Source: Patagioenas fasciata
Taxonomy: Eukaryota; Chordata; Aves; Columbiformes; Columbidae
DNA length: 64,000 bases
Reading direction: 5' to 3'
NCBI RefSeq assembly: GCF_037038585.1
Contig: NC_092525.1
Location: 21,844,867 to 21,908,866 of the forward strand
Part shown: one piece after another, positions 51,429-64,000 of the stretch
Layout of the letters: every line of letters starts with the position of its first letter
How positions within the stretch are numbered: position 1 is the stretch's first letter
The notes under the pieces: generated by a model
Seen by the model: the letters and a program-made list of their open reading frames with translations, nothing else
The model's database searches: none
What the model was told of the DNA's origin: nothing
Made by a program: the position numbers and the translations under genes

Positions 51429-54400
51429 AGTTAAATCAAGATTAAGGAGCTGCATTGACAGGTTCTGTAAAGAATTGCATCTGTCCAGGTCTTGACTGGA
51501 GGGACTCTGATTGTGGCTTGGCACTTCAGAGGGTGAGTGCAGAGCAGGGGAGAAGTCCTGGGGCTTGCAGCATAAACCCAGGCACCCTCTTCTAGAGGGA
51601 AATGTCAAGTAACATAGTTAATTTTTCTCTGTAGTTATGGATGAACACCTGCCTGAGCAATGTGGAGCCTTTCCCAGGCTTGCACGCAGCATCTCATTGC
51701 CTTGCTAGAATCCTTTTCCTTCAGGTCGTGCATGAGTTTAGCCGTTAATTCCCTTGACCCTGTTTCCCAGAGTGCCTGTCCTCAGCAGCAATGCACAAAG
51801 CCGTTGTTAACACCTTCTCTCGCTTGGGCATTGAAGGAGACTCTGCAAAGCTTGGCTGAGAGCAGCAGGCATTTCTTCACATCTGATTATGCACACAATC
51901 ATGTGAATGCTGTCAGGCTTATTGTGTGCAAATACTTGTAGGAAGGATTAATAGCTCCTGCACAAATGCTGTACTTCAGCTGGCTAGAAACTGCTAAGTT
52001 CACCCTGCCCAGACCTATTTAGTTTGCTTACAGTATTTTTAAACTTTGAGGCTGAAATGCAGGTTAAAGCTGCCAGGGTGACAGTGCTGGAGAGACCGGA
52101 GCTGACATGGAGCTTCACACCTGCCCACTGCTGACTCTAATTCAATTTGAGGCAGTTGTGCACCAAATTGTTGGGCATATTGTGAAGTGTATTGGCAAAC
52201 AAAACCTAGAAGATGTGTGTTTGCAGAACAGAAGCCATCACCTGTTACCAAGCGGTTCTGGTCCTCCAGTTTTCAAGGTCGGGACTGAGATATTCAGCAC
52301 CATGGGAGATGTTGCATTCCTGCAGCAAGAGTCAGATTTGTGCTGGGGTTCACAGGGTCCTTGGCTCAGAGGGCTGTTGCCCTGGCACATTAATCTCTGC
52401 CAACTCACTGCACTGTAGAAGTATATCAAGAAAACTTGAAACCAAAATATCTTTTTAGGAGACTGTTTTTTTTTTTTTTCCTTCTCTGTGCAAGCAGTCA
52501 GTGGGTTGTCCATGATAGTAAGGGTTGAGCAGTCAGTGATCTTTATTACTCACAAGTTCATTTTCTGTACTGTGTTGTGCAGGCTTCATTTTCATATCAC
52601 AGGGGTAATTTTAGAGTGCAAAAAAGATGCTTCTCTGGCAGTGAAAACCAGAGGGGGAGAAAGGCAGCCACGTACAGGACCTCATTTTCCCCTTTCCCAC
52701 AAGATTTTTTTTTTTCTCTTTCTGTGGGGGAGTGTGAGTTTGAATGTGGCATTAGAAACGTATTCAATTACTGGTTTAGGGCAGAATCTTGCTGTATCAT
52801 TTTTGAACAGGGTTTTCTCCCTGCTACTTGTTTTTACTGAAATATTGTGAGATTAGGCTTCTTGGGGGGAAAAAAACAAGCTTGATGAAACCTAGAACAA
52901 CAAACCAAAATTCCCTAAAGCTTTTCTTTAAAAATGGTGGTCGATTTTTGTGACTGTGGTACACCTGATAGCTGGTATCATCGTTCCTTGAACTGGTTGG
53001 AGGTGAATTTCCTGTAGAGGAAGCTTTTTGGTGCATTGGCTTGACCTTTAAGATAGAAAAAGGGCATATGTAAATGTCATTTTTCTACAGTAATCAGCTG
53101 GGATGATCTGTTACTGGGTTTTGTTTTTTTTTTTTTCCTCTGCCTTTTTAATAGTGGAGATTTTTATAGCAGTTTGACATACAAGGATGATACAAGTTTC
53201 ACTGTCTTACATTTGATGAATTCTGATCAGTAGGTGGGAAGGAGAAGATTCATACCTGTTAGCATTGTACGTGTGAGACTTACCTTTCTCGCTGTGTATT
53301 AATTGGAAAATTGAGGATCTCCTTTCATTCTGAAGTGTTAGAAATCAAAAAATTAAACAATGAGTATCTCAGGATTTGGGGAAGATATTTGCTGTGTGTT
53401 CTGCTCTAATTATTTGTGGCATTTTGTGGGGTTTCCTTATTACTTCCGTCTATGGACAGCACTGTTCCCTGGTGCTGGAATTTGAAGAAAACATCTTGTC
53501 TGTGTGGCCTCAGCCTGATCTTGCTGCTGCAGAAGCCTCTGAGGAAACACGGATCCGTTATTTTAGATTGCTGACTAAACTTGGTCCTGTACCTTCATAG
53601 CGTGGGCCAGACCCTGCTGGCATAGCTGTTGAGATTGATGCCTCTTAGCTGGACAAATGGCTGCTGTGGGCCCAGAAGGGGTGAAAGGAGACAGGTTTGT
53701 GTGGAGTGTGAGGCTCTGTTGAGAGAGGAGCCCTGCTCAGCCTCGCCGTGCCCACGGGGCTGTACCATGGCAGAGGCTCCTCCAGCCTATGCAGGGCCAC
53801 CTTCTCCCACCCAGGCAGGGCTGTAGGCTTTGGCTTGTGTTTGTTGATCTCCTGGTGAGCCTTGTGAAATAACAGAGGGGAGCGATGTGGTCAAGAGAAT
53901 ATGTTGGATAAAACTTTACATTTTTAAGTGATGTTTCAAGGGTTCTTTTGTCCTCCACAGTGATACAGTCACAGCTGAAGATGGAAAACCTTTCCAGATT
54001 AAAAAATTGATGGTTTCAGTCCTGGTTTTTTTTCACAAAAATGTTTTCTGCAGTAGTTTTCACTAGGGTATTGCCTTGTTTTCTTTTAGCCTCCAGAAGT
54101 GCATGGAGCATCATTGTGGATGCTCAAAAGACAAATTAAGGTCCAGTCCTGGTTTCTGATGTGTGCTTTGCAGTACAGACCGAAGTACTACAGACAGGAG
54201 GAACGGTGTGCAGGAAGAAGAGCAGGTTTGCTGGGGAGATACCATGTTTGATGATTACCCCTTGGTCACAGTCAACTTGTCATTTCCCACCTACTTACGT
54301 GCAGAGTGGACTCGACAAAGCAGGCAGCAGTTTCTGGGGTTGGACCACTGTTTTGTTCCAAGTGAGGTTTAACTCCTCCGTAATTCCGTCTTGGAAAATA

Positions 54401-55278
54401 GTTTCATTACATTCCTGATCTTGTGCGTTCCCCAGCTACACTGCTGTATGAAGACTTGCCATAGGCAAGCCGTGAGAATAGAAACCATCCTTATTTTATT
54501 AACTGTTAATTCAGTCTGTATCCAGCACATCTTTTGTCTGTGTTTTTCAGTGTCCTGCTGAAGGGAAGATCAGTCACAGGTATATTTTATATTGTGATAT
54601 CCCTAGTTGAAGAATGATCTTGCTTTCAATTTGGAGACTGTAAAATTGCCCCGTCACCTGCTGGTAGGCTGTGTAGTCTGCGTTTACAGCTCTGCCCTTT
54701 TGTGGAAGGGACCAACTGACTCCAACATATGGTGTGTTATTCCTACAGCTAAAGCACATTCTTCATGTACTAAACCTCAGGTTGCTCTACTTTTTGGAGC
54801 AGAAAGACCCAGAGTTCTCAGTGTGGTATAGGTGTGTGTAGCTCTGAACTTTGAGACAGGAATGCTAGAAGAGCAGGAAATCACAAGGGTTGGCATAATA
54901 TTTAAGTTGTATTGAGAGTAAAATCCTCACAGTTGCTTTGGCTTGCCAGTGTCTCTGGTGTTCACCCTGCCCTAGATAATGAACACTGCAGCAGCTGAGG
55001 TGTCTCCAGGCTTGACCCACAGTTTGCAGCTTTATCTGCTGCAGCAGGGATGGACCTGAGGGAAACAAGCAGCGTTTCTCAGTCCTACAAAATGGTGTGC
55101 AGGCTACGCTCCTGCCACCACTTGGGTTGAGTATCCCCAGTCAAAGCTCCTTGTCCTTCCTGATGGTCTTATACCTGGCCTTAATATGGTTTGGAAAGCC
55201 TTAATATTAATGCTTTAATTCACTTACTTATGAAAAAACTTTATGTTCTGGTTTAGATATTGTGCAATATATTCAACT

Positions 55279-55367
55279 GACAAAAAAACCCACACCAAAC
55301 TAAAAAAGCCCCAAAAAACCCAACCCAAGACAAACAAACAAACAAAAACCCACCAAAAAACCCAAAC
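55279..55367. repeat. A/C-rich simple repeat with (CAAA)n
   Basis: About 90 bp dominated by A and C, with CAAA and CCCA units. Confidence 0.8.
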
Positions 55368-58300
55368 CTGAACCATTTGGAGAGGCAGTTTCTCCTGCTA
55401 AGCTGCATGCTATTACATTGCACAGCAGAACTCTTGGTGAGTTCAAAGTGAGTTTATTGTTGCTGTGTGAGTGTTTAGTGAGTCATTGTAAAACTCTCTA
55501 GTTGTGTTATGTCAGTATTGTAACTTATATCCTGCTTTTTCAGTACCCATTCCTCAGCTATAACATTAATAGCATTTTCCTGTAATACACAGATACTAAA
55601 CCACTTCAAGAGTATTAGATTTTTAGTTCGACTGCAGAAAATGGCCAGGCACAATTGCCAAATGTGAGAGTGCACTCTGCATTTCTATCCCTGATGTGTA
55701 CTTGTTTATATGTGTATGAATTCGATGGAGATTTGTTTTGATGAGCTTTTGCCAGGTTGGAATTTTGTTCAAACAGCATTATGTCTGAAGGAGTGAGGCA
55801 AATAAACTTCCTTGGCTTTTTGCAGCATGCTGCCCCTGCTTGGATGAAGAATAGGTAACTGTGGTTGACTCCTGCTGAATCTATTGTATTGCAAAGTTTT
55901 TCTAGGAGGATGACTGGACAGTAAAATTGTGCTGCTCTTGCAAGGATCCTTGAGTCAGGGGATGCTGCTCACGAAGGCTTCATGCAGCCCCATGGGACAA
56001 CAGTTCTGGGGGAGGATGCCAGTGAGAGCCAGGCCTGCCCAAGGGTTACAGAGCAGCCCCTGGCTGTGGGACTTGGGTGCTTGGGACAGTTCTGTCTGCC
56101 GTTCTGCACTGTGCTTGTAGTGTAAGCCTACCTGATTGGGCTCAGACACTGGAAGAGAGGAAAACTTAAAGAGAAATAAAACGTCACCAGGGCTAAGAAT
56201 GAAACCCTTGTGCAGATTCTGGTGAGCTACCCGGAAATTCAGCTGTACCTGAACTTTGTGGTTTTGATCAACAGGCATCACAAAAGCTCTGTTTAGAAAA
56301 TATGCCTGATTTGGAAAACCCATAAAGGGCAGAAAGAGTATGTGATGGGGAAGGCATGCTGAATGCGTGACAAAACATGCCCGTGCTTCAACAGGCCCTG
56401 TGCCATGCTCTCCCCTCCTCAACCCAAGAAACTGTGTAAACTTAAACTCAGATGTCATCAGAGGATATCGTCATCTGGAAATGAAAAACTGCTTGTGCTC
56501 AGGCATGTTCATTCCTTAGCCTCAGACTGCTGACAATAACTGTGATGGTGTGTTCTGCATCATGCAGAGCTCACCAGTTCTTTGGGAGGGGGTTACTCCC
56601 TACCAGCATCAGATGGTGCTGGTTTGATCCCAGCTGCCATGCTCTAAAGGTGAGTGGCTTTCCCCATCTCATGACTGAGTCTGGGGTGATGGTGCAGTTA
56701 CAGAAACTTGCCATGCAGCAGATATACAACAGGAAAGCAGGAGACCTTTGCATTGATTTATTGTGGCTATTTCCTGTGGAAATGGCTTTGTGTACAGAAA
56801 ACCATTGGTGTCAATGCAGAGAACTGGAAAGGTGCAACTGCATGCCAGTGAAGTGTTTTTCTGCTGCAGTAAGTAGCAATAGGAAAATAAAAATGTCTAC
56901 CTTGCTTGTTTGGGGCAGATGGGCCCCAAAAGTAATACTTGGGTTATTCAGTAAATGCCTTGTTTTTTAAAATGAAAACAAGAAGTCTCATTATAGCCAT
57001 CAAGAGATGCAGGGTACTTGGGTCTATTAAAATGTGAGCTATCTGTTCAGGCAGGGGCAGGTACTTGGTATAAAATACCTTTTTATGTTGGTGCCTTTCC
57101 AAGTTTGCATTGACAAGCCCTTTCAGCTCTCATTTTCCCAATTTACCTTCTTGTAAGATGGGGAAATGGTTTGTCTTTATTTTTGTAGAATAGTGCAGTT
57201 GATAATGATCAAACGAGTGGAATAGGATCTTGGTGTTGGTGTTAAATGTGTGTGCTTGCAAACAAAATCAGTGCATTGGCATTTGGTCAAGAGAAGCAGC
57301 TTTCAAGTTTAGAGGGACGGACTTCTGAATCCAGTAAGAACATTGAATCCAACCCAGATGGCATCCTGGAGGGAAGTTTTGTGGCATCAATTAGCTTGTA
57401 GGTGATGGTGCTTCCAGCCAACTGCGAGTTCTTTGGCAGCTTGCCACTTGACTCTTAGTGAAAATTCAAGAGCAATGAGATGAAATAGAGTTCCTGCGAG
57501 ACAAAGAGGAAGATGTCTTCACTTGAGAAAAGAGATTTGTGGATACTGTTTCTTAAATGATTTAAGCTGTCTGCTCCTACACAGCCACATATCTCGGCCT
57601 CTTTTATACACGTTTACTTGCCACATGTATATCAATAAACCCGTTTAAAACTTCTCTCAAATTTCACATGTAATCTGTTCTCAGGAAGGAATCTGCAAAA
57701 AAAGGGCCACCAATAGCTAGACCAGTGCCCTTGTACCTGTTGTCAGGTGAACTTAATTTAACATTTCTTTCAGGAAATGGTGTTTTTATCTAGATTTTAG
57801 GACTGGGTATTTCTATGGCAGGTTAAGACTAAATGTTGTTGCACTCTGGACTCAAAAGGAGCTGCCAAATCCCTGAAAAACTGGCTGCATTGTAGTAGAT
57901 TGTAGTACCACGGTAGAAACCACAGTTTCATATCATCCCGCTGAGAATTTAGTGTAAAGAGCAGTAAGAGTCATCAGTCATTATGGGGCAGCTGTGGGAA
58001 TGTGTCTTATCTCATAGTACAATAGAATGAAATGAGACCAGTTTTTGTTGACTTACAGGATGTGCAACAGCTTACAGATTTTTTTTTTTTTAAAGTCCAT
58101 CTTAAAAGGACTTAAAATCATCTCTGTGTCTCAGGTGATAACATTTCGGATGACTTTTGCGTCTGTGCAATGAGGGATAATTAGGTTTGTAGAGCAGCAG
58201 TTCTGGAAGCCTGCACTGCGGTATGCCGAACTGTTGCTGGCTACAGAGATTTACTCCTGGGTGCACTTGTTTCCTTTTTATGTAGGAGAACTGCAAATTC

Positions 58301-61300
58301 CCGAACAGTCTTCTGTATCCAGTAAGGACTTCAAGATCTCATACCAGACTTGGTCAGAATATACTTTGCTAAGAGCTTTAGAAACGAACAGTTTTGCTCC
58401 CAATAATTTATTTCAGCTGCTTAATACTGAGTTTTTGCTCTGTGCTGAAATGTGTTATGGCTTTCTCAAAATGAGCAGAAGTGTTTGCAAACAAGTAATG
58501 ATGGTGAGATTTTTTTTTTCATTCCATTCTCCTGAGGCATAACAATTAAGAAAAAGCAAGCCCCCAGGGAAAGGAGAATTAGACCATTATCCCAGAACTG
58601 CATTCTGTTGTGTGCTACATTGTGCTGTGCTGCCTGTTGGAGGAAGAAATGGTGTTTTGTAAATAGCCAGATAGGAACAGGGATGTGAATGGTGAATACG
58701 GATGTGTGCTGGGAGTTACCTAGGACTAGCTTTATGAAATACAAGATGTTCTTCATGGCACTTTTAGGTCTAGAGATGTGGTTTTGCTCAGTTTTATTAC
58801 ATCACACAGGGTTGCATACTTCTCCCAGCGTAGCTGTTAAGAACAAGACAGTGTTTTGCTTTTGAAGAGGATTAAATGCAAAAAAGCTATTAAATGGAGG
58901 TAGCCTTTTTTCCAAAAAGTTAATCTGACTTTTTACTGTACAGATATTATATGCACATGTGCCTTTCCTCATCATTTTGTCAGGTATTCCTGCTTTCTAT
59001 AGACAATGGCTTAGGGAGCTGATGTGCTTTTCAAAGGCCACCCGTTTGCTTCCATTCCAGAGGGGACAGTTCTCTTTCAAAAATGGCTTTGCTAGGTCAT
59101 TCCTTCTGGCATTAGTCCAATACAGCACACACATTTGTTTTTACAACTTAAAAAAGGTGTGGTATGAGAAGCATAAATAGCTTCAAGGAAGGACCTGGAG
59201 ACACAGCACTAGAAAATAAAAGCTTCACAGGTGTGCATGTGTGGGGAAAACATACTACACATTCAAAGAGACATAGTGGGAGGGGTTTTTTTGGGGGGGA
59301 TGTGTGTTTTCAACTGAGAATCAGAAATGGACACTATTTCTGATTTCCATCTTACTGCTACGGAGTTGGGGTCAGTGACATTGCAATTCTGAGCAAACTC
59401 ATCTCCAGTTTGAAGTCAATGGAAATTGCAGGGATTTCCTCGATCTAGTTTGTGTGTTTCACAGTGACTGCTGCGGAAACATGGGCACATACTCTCAGGC
59501 ATTTCACAAGTAAAGCCAAAGCATAATGTTTTTAGATCTGATTTTTTTTTAAAATGCCTGCTGAAAGAGCTTTCTCTCTCTGCTTTGCATAAGAATGAAC
59601 CTGGCAATCAGATCCTTATGTAAATAAAACTTGCAGCTCAGTCAATTAATATTTTGTTCTTTTCTTGGCGCATATAGAATATAAATCACAGAAGACCTAG
59701 TTAATTTTCACAATTACTGCTGATCTTGCAACAGCAGTCACAATTTTAAGAGTTACCTGAAATCTAAGTCTGTGCAAAATCCTGATCAGAGAATTTTTTT
59801 CTTTCTCCAGAGCTCGCATTGTCACAGCACTCTCTGTTCAGAGGCCTCTAATTTTCCTATCACTTTTGGCAGAGTTACGTTTGAGAGCTGCACGTTTCTC
59901 CTCTTTAAATACTGCAATAATTAGGAAGACATCCTGACAACTGTGTCATCTGAGTGACTCCCCCTCATCTTTAATGCAGGATGAATCCTCCGTGTTCCTG
60001 ATGCGCAAGAAGGTTAAATTCCTTCCTCTCAATTACTTCCAGTAGTTCATGCAGTGATCTATCAGCTGCTGCTGCAACAGAGAGGAAGCAATAAATACGG
60101 CAGAGGGTTGCTATGTATATACAATTTCTGTTGCTGGCAAAGTTCAAAGTCTGTTTCAATCTTCCCTTGGTTCCTTCCAAAGAATCGCTCCAAAATGTTC
60201 TAATATCTTGTCAGGGCTGCGCTCCAAGGATACTGGAAGAACTGTCAAAACCCAAAGTGCTACAACGCTTCCCGTATGCTGCAGCAGCTGCTGCAAGGAG
60301 GAGAGGGAACAGTTCACCGTTCCTTTTGCTGGCAACAGCAGGAAAATCTTGTAAGGGGCACTGTAATATTTTAGTACCTGCTGGGACAGTTTATTTTCTT
60401 TTTATCTCTGAGGCAGAAAAGTCTCACCAAGGTGTAAGGCACTTACAATTTGGAAAGTCAGCTGCTGATTGTCAGCACTGAGAGCTGAACTTCAAATCTG
60501 ATGCAACCAAAGGTGTCTGAGGCCAACACAGTAATTTTGAAGGCAGTGGGATGTTTCCAGATACAAGATTGTCAAGCTTCAGAGCAGACAAGACCTTGAC
60601 TTAGCCTCTGGGCCCTCTGCAGTGTCTGTTGTTGTGTTGATGTGTTGTTGGTCAGTATAAGAAGTCCATTTGGATGCTCAGTCAGAATTTGAACTTGTGT
60701 GGCTTTCACAGTTTGAAGTCAGCGCTGCTGCCCCTGTGGGATCATGTGGTTGTGGGTTTACGCAGGAGCTGTGAGGACATTAGTTTTTCCACTAATACAT
60801 GGCACATGCTCTTCTCTCCCTCCCCAAGGTTTTTGGCATGGGACTGCATTCCTATGAAGTCATTTTAGGCTCCTGACTTTCCTGTACTCATGGGATGTTT
60901 TAAATTTAGTTTTTCCATTTCATCATGGTGGGTACTACTTGGTCATTTTGTTGGATGTCTCATCTGATTTATTTTTTTTTTAATGCTTTTCATATTTTGT
61001 AGAAATTACAAAAGGACTCGCCTCTTCCCGTTTGGTCTTGTGGTGACTCAGCAACCTAACAGGTTTACACACCTGCTGGGAATTCAGCTCAAGTGGCCCA
61101 GGGTGATTTGTGCTGGTAGTCCCAGGTGTAGCCAGACCAGAAAAGATAACAAATGTGTGGCCTGAAGGAGGACAGCCGTGTTCCTGCTCCCTTCCTGTGT
61201 TTAGGGTTTTTTGGCCTTTGTACCATCTTCACCTTTATGTCTGCAAACAGAGTAGTGACAAAAATCTTCTTTACAGACTTGTTTTGACAGCACCAAAACT

Positions 61301-63374
61301 AGAGGGAAAGAAATGGTTTGTTTTCTTTGTTTTTAAAATCCTCCTGCAGAAAGGGTGCAAACATTGTGACAGAACTTATAAAATAAACAGCTGTTGGGTG
61401 AATTCAGACCTTGATGATTTCCCTCCCAAGTAGGAATAACATTTTGTGGTCACTGTTTATGTTGACTTGAGATGAAGCAGCATTTCATAGGTAGTTACTG
61501 AACCGAAACTATCCACCTTTACGGTGTTAAGTCTTCAGCTGGATCCCCATCTTTCTGGTCCAAGCCCTATCACTCACAGAAAGGTTGCTTTTAGGATTTC
61601 TAATGGTTTTCTCTTCTATTTGCCTTTTGTATTTTGCAATAAATTGTACAAACCTTCAGTCTGATGCCTCATCTGGTTACCTCCTGTTCACTATCCTTCT
61701 GAGACGAGTACCTGAAAAGCATAACCATCCATGATACTAATGAATTATGGCTACTGAGCGTTCTTTAAAAACATTCTCACAAGCAAATGCAAACACAGCC
61801 TAGCAAAATTTCAAGCTACTGGTTGTTTTTTTAATTGCTTTTTATATTTTTATTAAGTTTTAAAATTAAATGTTTCAAAGTTTGGCCATAGACATAAGAT
61901 TTTCTTTAGGTCTCTAAGCACCCTGTTGTTGTCTGGAAGCATAAAGTCTCTAAGTCACATGTGAACACAGAGTGAATCTTTTGCATTTCACAAAATTAAA
62001 TAAATGGTCTGTTTGAGTTTCTGCTCTCATTATAGGTTTGTGTCCCATTGTCCCTGTTTTTGCGTGGTTTGTTTGGCGTGGTCATATAGAACTCTAACAG
62101 ACAAAGAAGCAGCATGATCCTGTAATCATTTTGTCTTAAAGATACCAGTCTACAAACAGAGTAGATGTCTCCCTGACTGGAGTTCCAGCTTTGTCTCTGC
62201 CAGTACTGGGGTAAATTACAGATATCTAACACAGACATCTAGTGGCTGAACACCGTGCTGTGAATAGAGGCACCACTGCTGGATCCTGGCTCTGTGGGTG
62301 CCGTACAGAGAAGGTACTTCCAAAATATGAGTCCTATAAATGATCACAGCTCCAGAATAATGAAAAATTGAAGCTGCTTCATAGGTGCAGTTGGTTGCGT
62401 GCCACAGAGTGGGAATTGATGCAGAAATCCCCTAATTTAGTTTTGAAAAAAAGCCAGATTGATGGTGGTGTTGGGTAGCTTGGGTCTGGGGATGTGCCTG
62501 CCTGCTGCCAGGCTCCGTCTAAGGGGGCTGTTAACTCCGTGCTGGGATTTTCTGGTGTCTGTCAGTGCTGAAATGTGTTCATTAAAGGAGATGGTGATGG
62601 TGTCAGACATCCACATGCAGGGTTGTCAGAGTCTGGTTATTCTGCAAACATTAGTTCTTTTACTGACTTTTTGTGAAGATTGGCATGCATTTGCTAAGGA
62701 AAATCTGGACACCCAGCCCTAAAAATAGCCGAAGACAACTGATTTCTGAGTAGTTTGCAGCCAGTCTGTGGCCTTAGAGGAAACAAATCTGTTTATGAGC
62801 TTCTGGTGAGCCAATCCAATCTGTGACTCTGTCCAGTCTCCTACATGTTGTCTTAGCCCAAAGCTTTGACTAGTTCAAAAAATCACCCAAAGTGCAACCT
62901 CTCAAATTTGGGTAGGATTTAGGAGGTCAGTGTGGCACTGTGCCCTTGTACTAGATATGGCTGCTCCAGGTAAATCTCACTGTTGGATTTAGGATATGGA
63001 ACCTTGAGTAGCCCACGGCTTGGTCTGAGCTGTCAAGCAGTTGAAGCTCTGCTGGACTGGGCTGTGTTCACAAAATTGTGATGTGTCCATGTAATCAATG
63101 AGAAAAATGAACAGGACTCGGTGTGTGTACACAAGTGGATGGGATTGATGGTTGTATAACTTGCCGTCCTGTTACAGGTCTGCATGCCAGCGAAAGGTAG
63201 TAAGTAGCAGCACATCCAGATGTAGAGGGAGGTGTAAATCATTTGCAACCTCTCCTAGCTTTTGGAAGAAGGGAGACTCCAACTGAGTGCGAATTGTGGT
63301 GATGGCAGAGCTTTCAGTGATTTGAGGCAAAGTATCTGAGCTTCGTTGCTTTTCAGAAATTGGTCTGTCCTTGG

Positions 63375-63520
63375 CTTCAGCTTCAGTTTTAATGTGACAC
63401 TGGACAAATTGCTTAACCTCTCTGGGCACTGTTGCTTAAAATGGAAACATCAACATTCTTGCCAATCTTTGCGAGTTATCACTGGATTAATGGATAAAAA
63501 ATGCTGTATAAAGTGTAAGC
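63375..63520 (+). mobile_element. MIR-type SINE fragment in intron 2
   Basis: 'gtgacactggacaaattgct' + 'taacctctctgggcactg' + 'aaaatggaaac' match the MIR core order (gtgaccttgggcaagtcact, taacctctctgtgcctcag, aaaatgg), and 'attaatggataaaaaatgct' fits the tail part. An ancient, amniote-wide SINE; inactive. Confidence 0.75.
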
Positions 63521-64000
63521 ATCATTTATGATGTGTTTTATCTTGTTTACTTGCAAAGCAGCTGGGCTACCTTGAAGTGTCACAACTGCCAGTAGTGTGA
63601 GCGGGGACATACCACGTTTGCCTGAGTCAAGATAGCCCCAAAACTAAGATTACCTATAAATTCTTGAGACTGGCGTAGAAGCATATTTTAAATAGGGTTT
63701 ATTTAGTGTTCAAAATTGATGTAGTACAGAACTTCACTTTCTCTAATGGACTCTCTGAGCTTCTTGCTTTCAAAAATTGTTTAGGAAGGTGACAGCGTAG
63801 CCACTGACAACCATCGCTGACATGAGCAAACCTGAGTAGGCAGAGGAAGAGAAAATACATTGTTGTGCTTCCAAATAACCCATTTTCTGCTTTATTTATT
63901 TAATTCCTTGGATCTTTGTCTTTAGCCTCTTATTTTTAAGCAAACTCTTCCTGTGCGTTTTCATTATAATTACAATATTTAGAATTACAATAAGTATAAT

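Larger units (their letters stand above)
40317..64000 (+). other. LRP8: LRP8 intron 2 (incomplete, runs off the right edge)
   Basis: Begins with a perfect GTGAGT donor. Reading on to 64000, I found no segment resembling the next LDLa exon (expected to begin Pro and carry another six-cysteine module), so the intron is at least 23.7 kb. Its first 370 bp belong to the CpG island; the rest is AT-rich and rich in stops. It carries a hAT-like miniature transposon (43009-43189), a CR1 tail (42402-42458), T/GT-rich tracts, MIR-like SINEs and no other recognisable gene. A diverged or alternative exon could have been missed by eye. Confidence 0.75.

Noticed and set aside
55955-56458. 167-codon minus-strand frame in intron 2
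   Set aside because: Unusually long for AT-rich DNA, but it lies in a locally GC-richer patch, shows no motif I recognise and has no supporting exon structure. Kept as chance unless homologues are found.
56542-56970. 142-codon + strand frame in intron 2
   Set aside because: The composition is rich in Cys, Trp and Met, with no domain or splice context.
40317-64000. LRP8 exon 3 (second LDLa repeat) or a neighbouring gene inside intron 2
   Set aside because: Scanning for six-cysteine LDLa spacing and an SDE-type calcium site found nothing convincing. A splice-aware alignment would be decisive.

Overview
The window is vertebrate nuclear DNA, most likely from a bird. It has long AT-rich stretches with no continuous reading frames, one large CpG island, CR1 retroposon tails ending in ATTCTGTG-type repeats, an avian-type endogenous-retrovirus LTR and ancient MIR-like SINE fragments. 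I cannot name the species. Nothing looks bacterial or plasmid-like, and there is no CRISPR array, rRNA or recognisable tRNA.

The one gene I can identify is the 5' end of LRP8 (apolipoprotein E receptor 2), on the + strand. Coding exon 1 (39273-39342) encodes a signal peptide. Coding exon 2 (40197-40316) encodes the first LDL-receptor class A ligand-binding repeat. Both introns interrupt the frame in phase 1, as is usual for LDLa modules. Both exons lie in a CpG island of about 1.9 kb (38760-40690) that holds the presumed promoter. Exon 3 was not found, so everything from 40317 to the right edge (at least 23.7 kb) is taken as intron 2. The rest of the receptor lies beyond the window.

Layout: 1-38260 is intergenic DNA upstream of LRP8, with fossil CR1 copies, one solo LTR (21967-22543) with matching 5-bp flanks, simple repeats and one weak candidate small coding segment (22779-22976, minus strand). 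38260-38760 is unique AT-rich DNA against the CpG island, a candidate conserved regulatory element. 38760-40690 is the CpG island with the two exons, GC boxes and a perfect 22-bp inverted repeat. 40317-64000 is intron 2, holding a 181-bp hAT-type miniature DNA transposon with an 8-bp target duplication (43009-43189), a CR1 tail, GT/T-rich tracts and MIR-like SINEs.

I see no multi-gene novel system. The best items for a second look are the promoter stem-loop at 38801-38869, the intact hAT miniature transposon, the LTR with target duplication, the perfect two-block pentanucleotide array at 28685-28809, the short minus-strand reading frame at 22779-22976, and the possible in-frame upstream start of LRP8.
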